A stretch of DNA of 19,662 nt from Desulfobacterales bacterium (GTDB lineage: Bacteria > Desulfobacterota > Desulfobacteria > Desulfobacterales > RPRI01), in NCBI GenBank assembly GCA_020052975.1, contig JAGVOC010000114.1, positions 1 through 19,662 on the forward strand. Direction: 5' to 3'. Shown piece by piece: positions 13,724 through 19,662 of this stretch. The translations under genes were made by a program, and so were the position numbers. Positions within the stretch are counted from its first letter, which is position 1. Each line of letters opens with the position of its first letter. Under the pieces are notes generated by a model. That model was not told the DNA's origin and did not search any database. It was given only the letters and a program-made list of their open reading frames with translations.

Positions 13724-14086
13724 TTATTTCTTTTGTGATAAAGATTTTATCAAACCATTGAGAATTTTTGATACTTCTTCTTGCAATGCATAAAGCTTTA
13801 AATATTTCTCACTATCTAACAAATCAAGATCCTGTGAGAGAGAAAGCAATGTTTCTAACTCGCTACACGATCCATAGGCAACATATAGAAATTGAATATC
13901 TTCTTTTATATTTTTTCGACTATAACCCTCTGCTATATTGCAAGGTATGGAAACAGCGCTCCGTCGCATTTGTGATATAAGACCAAATCTCTCATCCTGA
14001 GGATAATCCTTCGTAACTTTGTAGATTTCAAGGGACAGGTTGTATCCTTTCTGATAACCAATCAAGTCTTTGTAACTCTTAAGCAT
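13724..14086 (-). CDS. Four-helix-bundle protein (23S rRNA intervening-sequence/S23 family)
   Basis: The 120-residue protein matches the four-helix-bundle family often encoded in 23S rRNA intervening sequences and also found alone. The signature runs through residues 35-57 and includes GLISQMRRSAVSIPCN and IAEGYSRKN. Its biochemical role is not settled. The gene lies between prsK and prsR in the same direction. Its start region is made of heptamer array: GGGG stands eight bases before the ATG and more G abuts it, so the array supplies the ribosome binding site. Its TAA is followed after eleven bases by the prsR ATG, with prsR's Shine-Dalgarno overlapping the end. A truncated, frameshifted second copy stands before prsK (16343-16566), so the element has been duplicated within the operon. 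A regulatory role here is unproven; it may be a passenger. Confidence 0.9.
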   Translation of the reverse strand: MLKSYKDLIGYQKGYNLSLEIYKVTKDYPQDERFGLISQMRRSAVSIPCNIAEGYSRKNIKEDIQFLYVAYGSCSELETLLSLSQDLDLLDSEKYLKLYALQEEVSKILNGLIKSLSQKK

Positions 14087-14186
14087 CCCCCTATCCCCTT
14101 GCCCCTAAACCCTTGCCCCTAAACCCTTGACCCTAAACCCTCGACCCTAAACCCTTGACCCTAAACCCTATCCCCTCGACCCTATT
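14087..14186 (-). repeat. Heptamer array between prsK and the four-helix gene
   Basis: About thirteen units, C-rich on the plus strand: CCCTAAA, CCCTTGA, CCCTCGA, CCCTATC, CCCTTGC. In the mRNA it is G-rich. It begins in the prsK stop codon (the TAG of a TAGGG unit) and runs up to the ATG of the four-helix gene. Confidence 0.9.
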
Positions 14187-16296
14187 TTGCCACCGGCAAC
14201 AAAACCCGAAACGTTGTCCCCTTCCCTTCTTCGCTTTCTGCTTCAATCCTTCCGCCATGTGCTTCGACTATGGTTTTGCAGTGATAAAGACCGATTCCCA
14301 TTCCCTGCTTTTTTGTCGTCCTGAAGGGACGAAAAAGATCGTTCGCGATAAATTCCACCGGCATCCCGCACCCGTTATCACGCACCAGAACCTCTGCCCA
14401 GTTATCCTTAGAACTTGTTTCAACGAATATCTGCCCCTCCTGCCCAAGAGAATCACATGCATTCATCAGGAGATTTTCAAGCACCTTATGGATCTGCTCC
14501 GGGTCTATGGAAACAGGAGTCACGGCGTTTAAGTTCCGTGAAACCGGGACCTTGATATATTCTTTCAGATCCGAAATGGTTGCCGCAACCAGTTCATTTA
14601 AATCTGTTTCTCTCAATGAAATGTTCAGCCTCTGGCTCAGAAGGGAGAGGCGGCTGCTCATGTTATTAATCTTGGATACGCTCTGGGAGATCGTTTTCAG
14701 GGCATCACTGCGAAACTCCGGATTATCAATATGAAGAGGCAGGTTCTGGGTGACAAGGGAGAGTTTCGAGGCCAAGTTTTTAAGATCATGCATGAAAAAG
14801 GCGGACATGGACTGAAAAGCCTCAAGCTCCTTAACCTGGCGGAGATGCTCTGAAAGTCTCAGGTTCATCAGGCTGGCCGCTGCCTGGCCGGCAATAGTCC
14901 TGACAAGCTCGGATTCTTCAAAAGAAAGAGATTCATAAAAAACTTTTTCGCTCAACGTCATAATCCCGATGAGGCGTCCCGCAGCATTGAGGGGCACGCA
15001 GTAACGTATGCGGGATTCCCGCGTTTCTGCTCCATAGGTGCGGTTCAGATCTTCCACCCAGTTGTCTTTATCACCTTCCGGACGCCCCTCAAGATCGACC
15101 GGCATGGTCTGATCCGTCATGGCGCGAATCATATCAGTACCTCCCTGACCGGATAGTTTCATTTGATCGGCCTGGGCATCCGCAAAAACAGTTGAGCCGC
15201 CGAAGAAGAGTCTTTCCTGTTTCTCGTCAACGAGCCAGATGCTGACCGAAAGTATCTCCATGGTTTCCGAAACCATCTTTACGATAACATTGCAAAGCTC
15301 CCTTGTTTGCGTGACAGAAGCGGTCCTGTTGGTAAAATTCTCCCATATTTTCTGATAGTCGTACTGGGGCCGTTTGAAATGGCGGCTGATGAAGCGCTTC
15401 CTCTTCACCCGGAGGCGGTCGGAAAGCAGGAGAGTTGCGATTCCGATTACGGCAACAAATACAAGGAATATGACAAGGTGAATATTGCTTATCCACTCAA
15501 AACGGATTGAAAGCCAAGCAAACACTCCCACAGAGATAAAATATACACCAGTGATAAGCGTGGTAAAGGAATTATAAAGAAATTGGTGGGACAGATGTAC
15601 GCCTGCAGCAAGTGGTTTTCCCCGGAAAAGGGACCGTAAAATGAGAAGATCGGCTACAAGGAGCGCTCTCGGATTGACCAGGGAAAGACCTGTGTTTACA
15701 CCTCTAAAAAGCAGTGCCTGGCTGTCGGTGAACAGGTGAACTCCGAAGATGGCCCCCAGGCCGAGGAACATAAACTTGGTCTGCCAGCGCGTGTGGCCCG
15801 TGGCATGACGGAATGTCCTTTCAAGGTTCATCAGGATCAGCACTGCAGAGACCACCCAGAGAAGATGCCAGGCATATCCGGACCATCCGATCGGGATAAA
15901 AAGAACAGATGTTTCCCCCAGAACCGGCACTCCCGCAAAGAAGGTATCATTGAAAAGAGTGACCATGGAAACAGGCAGAATTAAAGATGGAAGCAGAACC
16001 CATTTCCAGCTTGATATCTGCTCCGAATAGTTGGCCCTGGCAAAACTTACACTGAAGAAAAGCCAGACAGCAGGCAGGAAAGACGCGGCAATAAGCTGAA
16101 GCCTCTCCCGGAACAGAAAATTGTCAAATGCCGGCGCCTGTGAAACGAATCCGGTCAACCCTGCGTCAATTGCAAACAGAATCATGCCCGCGGCAAAAAC
16201 GCGGTGCACAAAAGAGCGCGGATCACGATACAGCGCCATAACAGCGATGCCTGCCGTCACAATTGCCGCAATATATGGCATATAAATGTTAAACAT
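14182..16296 (-). CDS. prsK: PEP-CTERM system membrane histidine kinase with GAF domain
   Basis: From the ATG at 16296 the protein has 704 residues. The N-terminal third (about 1-295) is a series of hydrophobic membrane segments. A GAF domain follows (about 330-475). Next comes the dimerisation/phosphorylation helix FFMHDLKNLASKL with His503. The ATPase domain has N box ENLLMNACDS (607-616), G1 DNGCGM (640-645) and G2 GMGIGL (665-670). This is the PrsK layout, and PrsR is encoded close downstream. An in-frame ATG at 16317 lies within a heptamer array (MTLNPP) and is a less likely start; neither ATG has a good Shine-Dalgarno, since the leader is C-rich in the mRNA. The gene ends in the TAG of an array unit. 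It should sense an unknown envelope or redox cue and phosphorylate PrsR. Confidence 0.92.
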   Translation of the reverse strand: MFNIYMPYIAAIVTAGIAVMALYRDPRSFVHRVFAAGMILFAIDAGLTGFVSQAPAFDNFLFRERLQLIAASFLPAVWLFFSVSFARANYSEQISSWKWVLLPSLILPVSMVTLFNDTFFAGVPVLGETSVLFIPIGWSGYAWHLLWVVSAVLILMNLERTFRHATGHTRWQTKFMFLGLGAIFGVHLFTDSQALLFRGVNTGLSLVNPRALLVADLLILRSLFRGKPLAAGVHLSHQFLYNSFTTLITGVYFISVGVFAWLSIRFEWISNIHLVIFLVFVAVIGIATLLLSDRLRVKRKRFISRHFKRPQYDYQKIWENFTNRTASVTQTRELCNVIVKMVSETMEILSVSIWLVDEKQERLFFGGSTVFADAQADQMKLSGQGGTDMIRAMTDQTMPVDLEGRPEGDKDNWVEDLNRTYGAETRESRIRYCVPLNAAGRLIGIMTLSEKVFYESLSFEESELVRTIAGQAAASLMNLRLSEHLRQVKELEAFQSMSAFFMHDLKNLASKLSLVTQNLPLHIDNPEFRSDALKTISQSVSKINNMSSRLSLLSQRLNISLRETDLNELVAATISDLKEYIKVPVSRNLNAVTPVSIDPEQIHKVLENLLMNACDSLGQEGQIFVETSSKDNWAEVLVRDNGCGMPVEFIANDLFRPFRTTKKQGMGIGLYHCKTIVEAHGGRIEAESEEGKGTTFRVLLPVAK

Positions 16297-16301
16297 AATT
16301 G

Positions 16302-16337
16302 GAGGGTTTAGGGTCAAGGGGCCAGGGTCAAGGGTTT
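16302..16337 (+). repeat. Heptamer array before prsK
   Basis: Plus strand GAGGGTTTAGGG, TCAAGGGGCCAGGG, TCAAGGGTTTA, C-rich in the mRNA just before the prsK start. It directly follows the GCAATGC end of the four-helix pseudogene element, as the array in prsR does for the intact element. Confidence 0.8.
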
Positions 16338-16342
16338 AAAAA

Positions 16343-16566
16343 GCATTGCATGTTCCTCTATTTTTTTTGTGAAAGAGATTTAATCAAACCATTGATAATT
16401 TTTGATACTTCTTTTTGTAATGCATAAAGCTTTATATATTTCTCACTATCTAACAATTCAAGATCCCGTGAGAGAAAGCAATGTTTCTAACTCGCTACAC
16501 GATCCATAGGCAACATAGAGAAATTGAAGATATTCTTTTATATTTTTTCGACTATAACCCTCTGCT
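16343..16566 (-). pseudogene. Truncated, frameshifted copy of the four-helix-bundle element
   Basis: This stretch is highly similar to 13709-13932, covering the last two thirds of the 120-residue four-helix gene, its stop (16358-16360), a GAGGA and a GCAATG. The first third is missing; at 16566 homology stops abruptly at a heptamer array. A two-base deletion in the CTCTCTC tract changes the frame: translation reads EGYSRKNIKEYLQFLYVAYG and soon after ends at TGA. The ATG after GAGGA opens only a ten-codon frame here. In prsR the equivalent ATG starts the protein. Confidence 0.85.
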
Positions 16567-16666
16567 TTAGGGTCTAGGGTCGAGGGTCGAGGGTTTAGGG
16601 TCGAGGATGGAATCCTTGCACCTAAACCCTATCCCCTTGACCCTAGACCCTAAACCCTCGCCCCTT
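16566..16666. repeat. Back-to-back inverted heptamer arrays after the exosortase gene
   Basis: From 16566 to about 16610 the plus strand is G-rich (TTTAGGG, TCTAGGG, TCGAGGG, TCGAGGG, TTTAGGG, TCGAGG). From 16619 to 16666 it is C-rich (CCTAAACCCTATCCCCTTGA, CCCTAGA, CCCTAAA, CCCTCGC). The halves are complementary, with GATGGAATCCTTGC as the loop. The C-rich half encodes the last residues and stop of the exosortase. Confidence 0.85.
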
Positions 16667-17513
16667 TTCTTTCCGTTCTCCTCAAAAAGTACAGAACCGG
16701 CGCAAGAAGAAGCAGCGCCACAATAAAAAACGGAATCCCCCCTTCCTTGTGAAGTGAACTCTGGAGAATCCTCGGATCTACGTAAGTGCCGAGCAATGTC
16801 AGTGTAACAATCCGGATTCCATTCTTGAACATTGCAATCGGAAAGATGGAAAGGGCCAATATGGCTTTCTTCCACCCGGTATTAAGAAACAGATGCCCCG
16901 CCAGAAGGGCCGTGATTAAAAGAGCGAGGCTTGACCGTATCCCGCTGCATTGTTTCGCCACTTCAACGCTCATACCGGTCAGGTTGAATACGAAGCCCTC
17001 CCTGAAAAAAGGGACGCCGGTTGCTGTAAGCAGAATATTCGTAAATTCAGTGGAACCCACCTGCAGAAAGTAAATGATTCCATCCATAAGAGAGCTTGGG
17101 ATAGGAATCATAAAACCAAGAAACAACAGGGGAAAAAGGGCTTCCCGGAAAGCTCCGACTCCGTAAGCAGATATAAAAGCACCCAGAAGCAGTACCACGC
17201 CAGAAAAAGTTATAAGAGATGTAAAGTCATTCTGATTGAGGCTTGTGCCAAGATTCTGACCCGACACATATAATATAATACCGATAAGTACGACAGATGC
17301 GCCGATCCCGAACGAATATATTACATCTGAATATATCTCTTTTCTTTTCAGATAGATAAGATATATGCTCACGAATGGAATAAGGAGGATATGTGAATAA
17401 TATTCTCTATTGGCAGCCGTATCCAGAAGATCCCTAAGAGGTGTGTATATCATGAACAATGCCGCAATAATAAACCCGCCGAACAGTAAATTTCTTTTGT
17501 TAAAATATGTCAT
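16650..17513 (-). CDS. Exosortase (PEP-CTERM sorting transpeptidase-like protease)
   Basis: From the ATG at 17513 the protein has 287 residues and about eight hydrophobic segments. The exosortase triad is visible: Cys189 in EVAKQCSGIRSS, Arg234 in FKNGIRIVTL and His255 in SLHKEGGIPFF. It should sit in the inner membrane and cut PEP-CTERM tails of the proteins encoded to the left. It lacks a fused EpsI domain, so I do not assign a numbered subtype, though PrsK/PrsR usually accompany XrtA. AAGGA ten bases before 17513 supports this start; an ATG at 17573 would add 20 array-derived residues (MTTLNPIPLPLNPNNK...). The C-terminus KGARV and TAG are encoded by a heptamer array, so the original end has been replaced or extended. 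Confidence 0.93.
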   Translation of the reverse strand: MTYFNKRNLLFGGFIIAALFMIYTPLRDLLDTAANREYYSHILLIPFVSIYLIYLKRKEIYSDVIYSFGIGASVVLIGIILYVSGQNLGTSLNQNDFTSLITFSGVVLLLGAFISAYGVGAFREALFPLLFLGFMIPIPSSLMDGIIYFLQVGSTEFTNILLTATGVPFFREGFVFNLTGMSVEVAKQCSGIRSSLALLITALLAGHLFLNTGWKKAILALSIFPIAMFKNGIRIVTLTLLGTYVDPRILQSSLHKEGGIPFFIVALLLLAPVLYFLRRTERKGARV

Positions 17514-17532
17514 TGGTTTGTCATCCTTGTTA

Positions 17533-17605
17533 TTAGGGTTTAGGGGCAAGGGTATAGGGTTTAGGGTTGTCATTTAGGGTATAGGGGCAAGGGTCAAGGG
17601 GTTAG
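17533..17605 (+). repeat. Heptamer array before the exosortase gene
   Basis: Plus strand TTAGGGTTTAGGGGCAAGGG, TATAGGGTTTAGGG, TATAGGGGCAAGGG, TCAAGGGG. It is C-rich in the mRNA and complementary to the array at 17663-17737. Confidence 0.85.
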
Positions 17606-17662
17606 AGTTAATGATCCGGACATCGTGCATCGTACCTCGATATTCGATATTCGCCTCTCGCC

Positions 17663-17737
17663 CATAGACCCTAAATCCTCGCCCCTAAACCCTATACCCT
17701 ATACCCTATACCCTCTCTATACCCTATACCCTCTTTC
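17663..17737 (-). repeat. Heptamer array after the nucleotide-sugar dehydrogenase gene
   Basis: Plus strand CCCTAAATCCTCGCCCCTAA followed by five near-uniform TACCCTA units with a CTCTC interruption. In the mRNA this is GGGTATAGGG-type sequence running straight from the last codons of the dehydrogenase. With 17533-17605 it makes a long imperfect stem around a loop near 17606-17662. Confidence 0.85.
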
Positions 17738-19400
17738 TCGCCTTTTCCTTAATCCTTTGTATATGCCCCCTGCCCAGACCCTTAACTTCACAGCCGAGTT
17801 CAAAATAACGGCGGATGTCATCGTCATTTAAAATGCCGAAGCAATCTATAACCGCGAGGGGTTTCCCGGCCATCTTCACCACAGCGTCCGGAACCAGTGA
17901 AAGGTAGTCCTGATGCCTTACCGCAAGCATAACCGCATCTGATCCTTCAAGTGCGCCGGGTAAGCTTTTGCTCATACGAAGCTCAGTTAAATTTTCCTGG
18001 TTTCTGAAAAATCTTGCCCAGGAATGTCCGGATGCAGGGTAAGTGTCCTGTTTCTCAAGTTCCCACCAGTGTTTGACATACGGATCATGTGCCCTGATTT
18101 CCGCCCCCATTTCCGTCAGTTTTCGCACAATGATTTCCGACCCGCTGTATCGGGTATCCCCCACATCCTGCCGGTAAGAAACCCCAAGCACGGTTACCTT
18201 TGATGCCGCTACAATTTTTCCCATGTTCCGCAGGGCATCGCGCGCGAGCTGAACGGCGCGCAGAGAACGGGTATCATTGATGTCAATCGCCAGCGGTGTG
18301 ATTTTAAATATGTCATCTTCAAAGCCCATGAGAGTGTGATAAGCCCAGACACCCAATCCTCCGTCCTTGGGCAGGCAGTATCCTCCAATGCCGGGACCCG
18401 GGAAAATAATGTTGGAGTGGGTCGGACGGACTTTGATTGCTTCAATCACCTTGGTCAGATCCACACTGTTTCTCTCCGCAAACACGCTCCATTCGTCTAT
18501 AAAGGCAAGGAGGGTGGCCCGGTAGGAATTCTCCACGATCTTGCAGGTTTCACTTTCAATGGGCTTTTCAAGGACCGTCAGGGGAAACTTTTCCACATTG
18601 ATGACATCCGACAGGAATTTTGTAACGCGCTCACGCGCCGTCGCATTGATACCGCTGCATACCCGCCAGAAATCCCGCACGGAAGCCACATAGTTACGGC
18701 CCGGCATGACCCGTTCAAAAGAATGTGACAATAAGGGTTCCGCATCCCTGAGACCCCTTTTTTCAAAGGCCTTTTTGATTATTGGATAAGCCACGTATTC
18801 GGTGGTTCCGGGAGGCACTGTGGTTTCAATCAGAATCAGGCAATCCGGCTCAATTTTATCGCCTATGACTTTCAAACTATCTTCAAGCGCTGCAATGTCG
18901 GCATATCCATCGCGGCAATTTCCGAAAGTTTCCTTGTGATAATCACACTGAACGTCCACAACAACCACGTCGGCAAGAGACAGGGCATCGTATGTAAAAG
19001 TTGCAACAAGAGTTTTCTTTTCATTTACGCACCTCGCGATCATGGGCGCCACCTCGGGATCTTCAGCTTCAACCGGTGAGATTCCCCGATTCATATAAGG
19101 AATCTTCCAGAATGATCTTGTTGAGGGCCGCTGCATGCCTATAACAAAATATTTGGGCTTACCGCTTTTTTTATCTTCAGCATCGGCAACCACACCGGCC
19201 ATGACCGCGCCGACGAATCCCACGCCCATAACCACTACAATCTCCCGGCCTTTCAAACGCTGTTCACTGACAAGCTCTTTCAGCCGGTTGTTTTCTTTTT
19301 CGTAATCAGATTCCTGCGGTAATGTGAATTCCTCGCCGTCCGGTGATATTGAAGTAAGCGTTTCGGGAAAACCCGGGGAATTAATTTCTTTTTTTTTCAT
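17724..19400 (-). CDS. Nucleotide-sugar dehydrogenase (UDP-glucose/UDP-ManNAc dehydrogenase family)
   Basis: The 558-residue enzyme has an extra N-terminal segment of about 50 residues before the NAD-binding Rossmann motif GVGFVG (59-64). The central helical domain has IVENSYRA. The catalytic loop GPGIGGYCLPKD has the nucleophile Cys342. A C-terminal domain follows with VLGVSYRQDVGDTRYSG and AHDPY motifs. Such enzymes oxidise C6 of a UDP-sugar in two NAD-dependent steps to give a uronic acid for polysaccharide. The exact sugar is not readable. It is the first gene of the run that continues into the exosortase, fitting joint exopolysaccharide and PEP-CTERM function. A strong AAAGGAGGT lies fifteen bases before the ATG and a G-rich tract nearer. 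The last codons and stop (KRV-TAG) run into a heptamer array. Confidence 0.92.
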   Translation of the reverse strand: MKKKEINSPGFPETLTSISPDGEEFTLPQESDYEKENNRLKELVSEQRLKGREIVVVMGVGFVGAVMAGVVADAEDKKSGKPKYFVIGMQRPSTRSFWKIPYMNRGISPVEAEDPEVAPMIARCVNEKKTLVATFTYDALSLADVVVVDVQCDYHKETFGNCRDGYADIAALEDSLKVIGDKIEPDCLILIETTVPPGTTEYVAYPIIKKAFEKRGLRDAEPLLSHSFERVMPGRNYVASVRDFWRVCSGINATARERVTKFLSDVINVEKFPLTVLEKPIESETCKIVENSYRATLLAFIDEWSVFAERNSVDLTKVIEAIKVRPTHSNIIFPGPGIGGYCLPKDGGLGVWAYHTLMGFEDDIFKITPLAIDINDTRSLRAVQLARDALRNMGKIVAASKVTVLGVSYRQDVGDTRYSGSEIIVRKLTEMGAEIRAHDPYVKHWWELEKQDTYPASGHSWARFFRNQENLTELRMSKSLPGALEGSDAVMLAVRHQDYLSLVPDAVVKMAGKPLAVIDCFGILNDDDIRRYFELGCEVKGLGRGHIQRIKEKARKRV

Positions 19401-19452
19401 AATTAGGCCCCCTGAACCTCCTTTAGCGAGAAGATATTTTAGTATTGTAACG

Positions 19453-19508
19453 GGTAAATAGTGACAAGTGACGGGTGACGAGTTACCATTTACTATTCAC
19501 TATTTACC
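19453..19508. repeat. Inverted repeat upstream of the dehydrogenase gene
   Basis: GGTAAATAGTGA (19453-19464) pairs with TCACTATTTACC (19497-19508). Inside are GTGACAAGTGACGGGTGACGAG tandem repeats related to the GTGACGAGTGAATAGTGA blocks at 5655-5690 and 12095-12115. It lies in the likely leader of the operon. Confidence 0.7.
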
Positions 19509-19531
19509 TGTCATATACACAGTGTAACCGA

Positions 19532-19660
19532 ATGGTTATCCATTTACAACAAACATTACTAAATGAGACCTTTGAAGAACGTCCAATTTTGGCCAAGTAC
19601 AAGGAAGGCGATAATTTCAACCACAGGAATACATTGAGTATTTCGAGGATTGAAATTTGA
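19532..19660 (+). CDS. Possible small ORF or gene fragment, unknown
   Basis: Forty-two codons from ATG to TGA have an ordinary protein-like composition (NETFEERPILAKYKEGDNFN). I recognise no domain, and there is no clear Shine-Dalgarno. The last third coincides with the 43-bp palindrome, so the frame could be fortuitous or the remnant of a longer gene. Confidence 0.25.
   Translation: MVIHLQQTLLNETFEERPILAKYKEGDNFNHRNTLSISRIEI
19614..19656. repeat. 43-bp imperfect palindrome, possible CRISPR-type repeat at window edge
   Basis: It begins ATTTCAACC and ends GGATTGAAAT, with an inner GAATAC...GTATTTC stem. The end form and nested dyad resemble some CRISPR repeats, but only one copy is visible, so an array cannot be claimed. 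Confidence 0.3.
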
Positions 19661-19662
19661 GC

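Noticed and set aside
16297..16317. Upstream ATG extending PrsK by seven residues
   Set aside because: The extension (MTLNPPI) is mostly array-derived. The internal ATG begins directly before the first membrane segment, though neither start has a clear ribosome binding site.
17514..17573. Upstream ATG extending the exosortase by 20 residues
   Set aside because: The added residues are translated heptamer array, and AAGGA is well placed for the ATG at 17513.
12018..17737. Reading the heptamer arrays as a CRISPR array or a true telomere
   Set aside because: There are no unique spacers between units, and the units are variable and scattered between genes instead of capping a DNA end.

Overview
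This window looks like chromosomal DNA of a Gram-negative, exopolysaccharide-producing bacterium. A Desulfobacterota or other deltaproteobacterial-type sediment lineage seems most likely. The reasons are an exosortase/PEP-CTERM protein-sorting system with PrsK/PrsR and sigma-54 control, a lipoprotein glycosidase, and moderate GC with AT-rich spacers. The taxon is inference; no rRNA or other marker is present.

Left part (1-11,700): four complete PEP-CTERM genes, all on the minus strand (4713-5288, 5830-6405, 8097-8846, 10879-11535), plus the first codons of a probable fifth at the left edge. Each sits behind a sigma-54 -24/-12 promoter (degenerate at the left edge and before 11535), and upstream of that lie one or more copies of a 17-bp site, TGTAARG-N5-CGAYR. 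I found ten copies, all in the same orientation. I infer that they are the binding sites of the enhancer-binding protein PrsR. Two adjacent PEP-CTERM genes are paralogues. Their control regions, terminators and a control region at the left edge are copies of one cassette. Interspersed on the plus strand are a 1316-residue GH2-like lipoprotein (573-4523), an AAA/DUF4143 ATPase (6868-8037) and a PEP-CTERM-associated FemAB-like transferase (9640-10746). The first and third have good sigma-70 promoters. Hairpin terminators separate convergent genes.

Middle (11,536-12,296): no gene. It holds the promoter of the last PEP-CTERM gene, three 17-bp sites (two of them orphan) and degenerate GGG-N4 heptamer arrays.

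Right part (12,297-19,400): a minus-strand run reading nucleotide-sugar dehydrogenase, exosortase, truncated four-helix-bundle pseudogene, prsK, four-helix-bundle gene, prsR. The dehydrogenase would supply sugar precursor for the polysaccharide, the exosortase processes PEP-CTERM proteins, and PrsK/PrsR with RpoN would switch on the PEP-CTERM genes to the left.

The strangest feature is a family of heptamer arrays (units such as TTTAGGG, TCGAGGG, GCAAGGG, GATAGGG) that fills every junction of this operon. They run G-rich in the mRNA after each gene and C-rich before the next, so each junction can fold. They supply several stop codons, encode an 18-residue proline-rich start of PrsR, and bracket two copies of a four-helix-bundle element. 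The element appears to have brought its own Shine-Dalgarno and ATG, which prsR now uses. At the right edge is a 43-bp palindromic sequence that could be a first CRISPR repeat or part of a small coding region.
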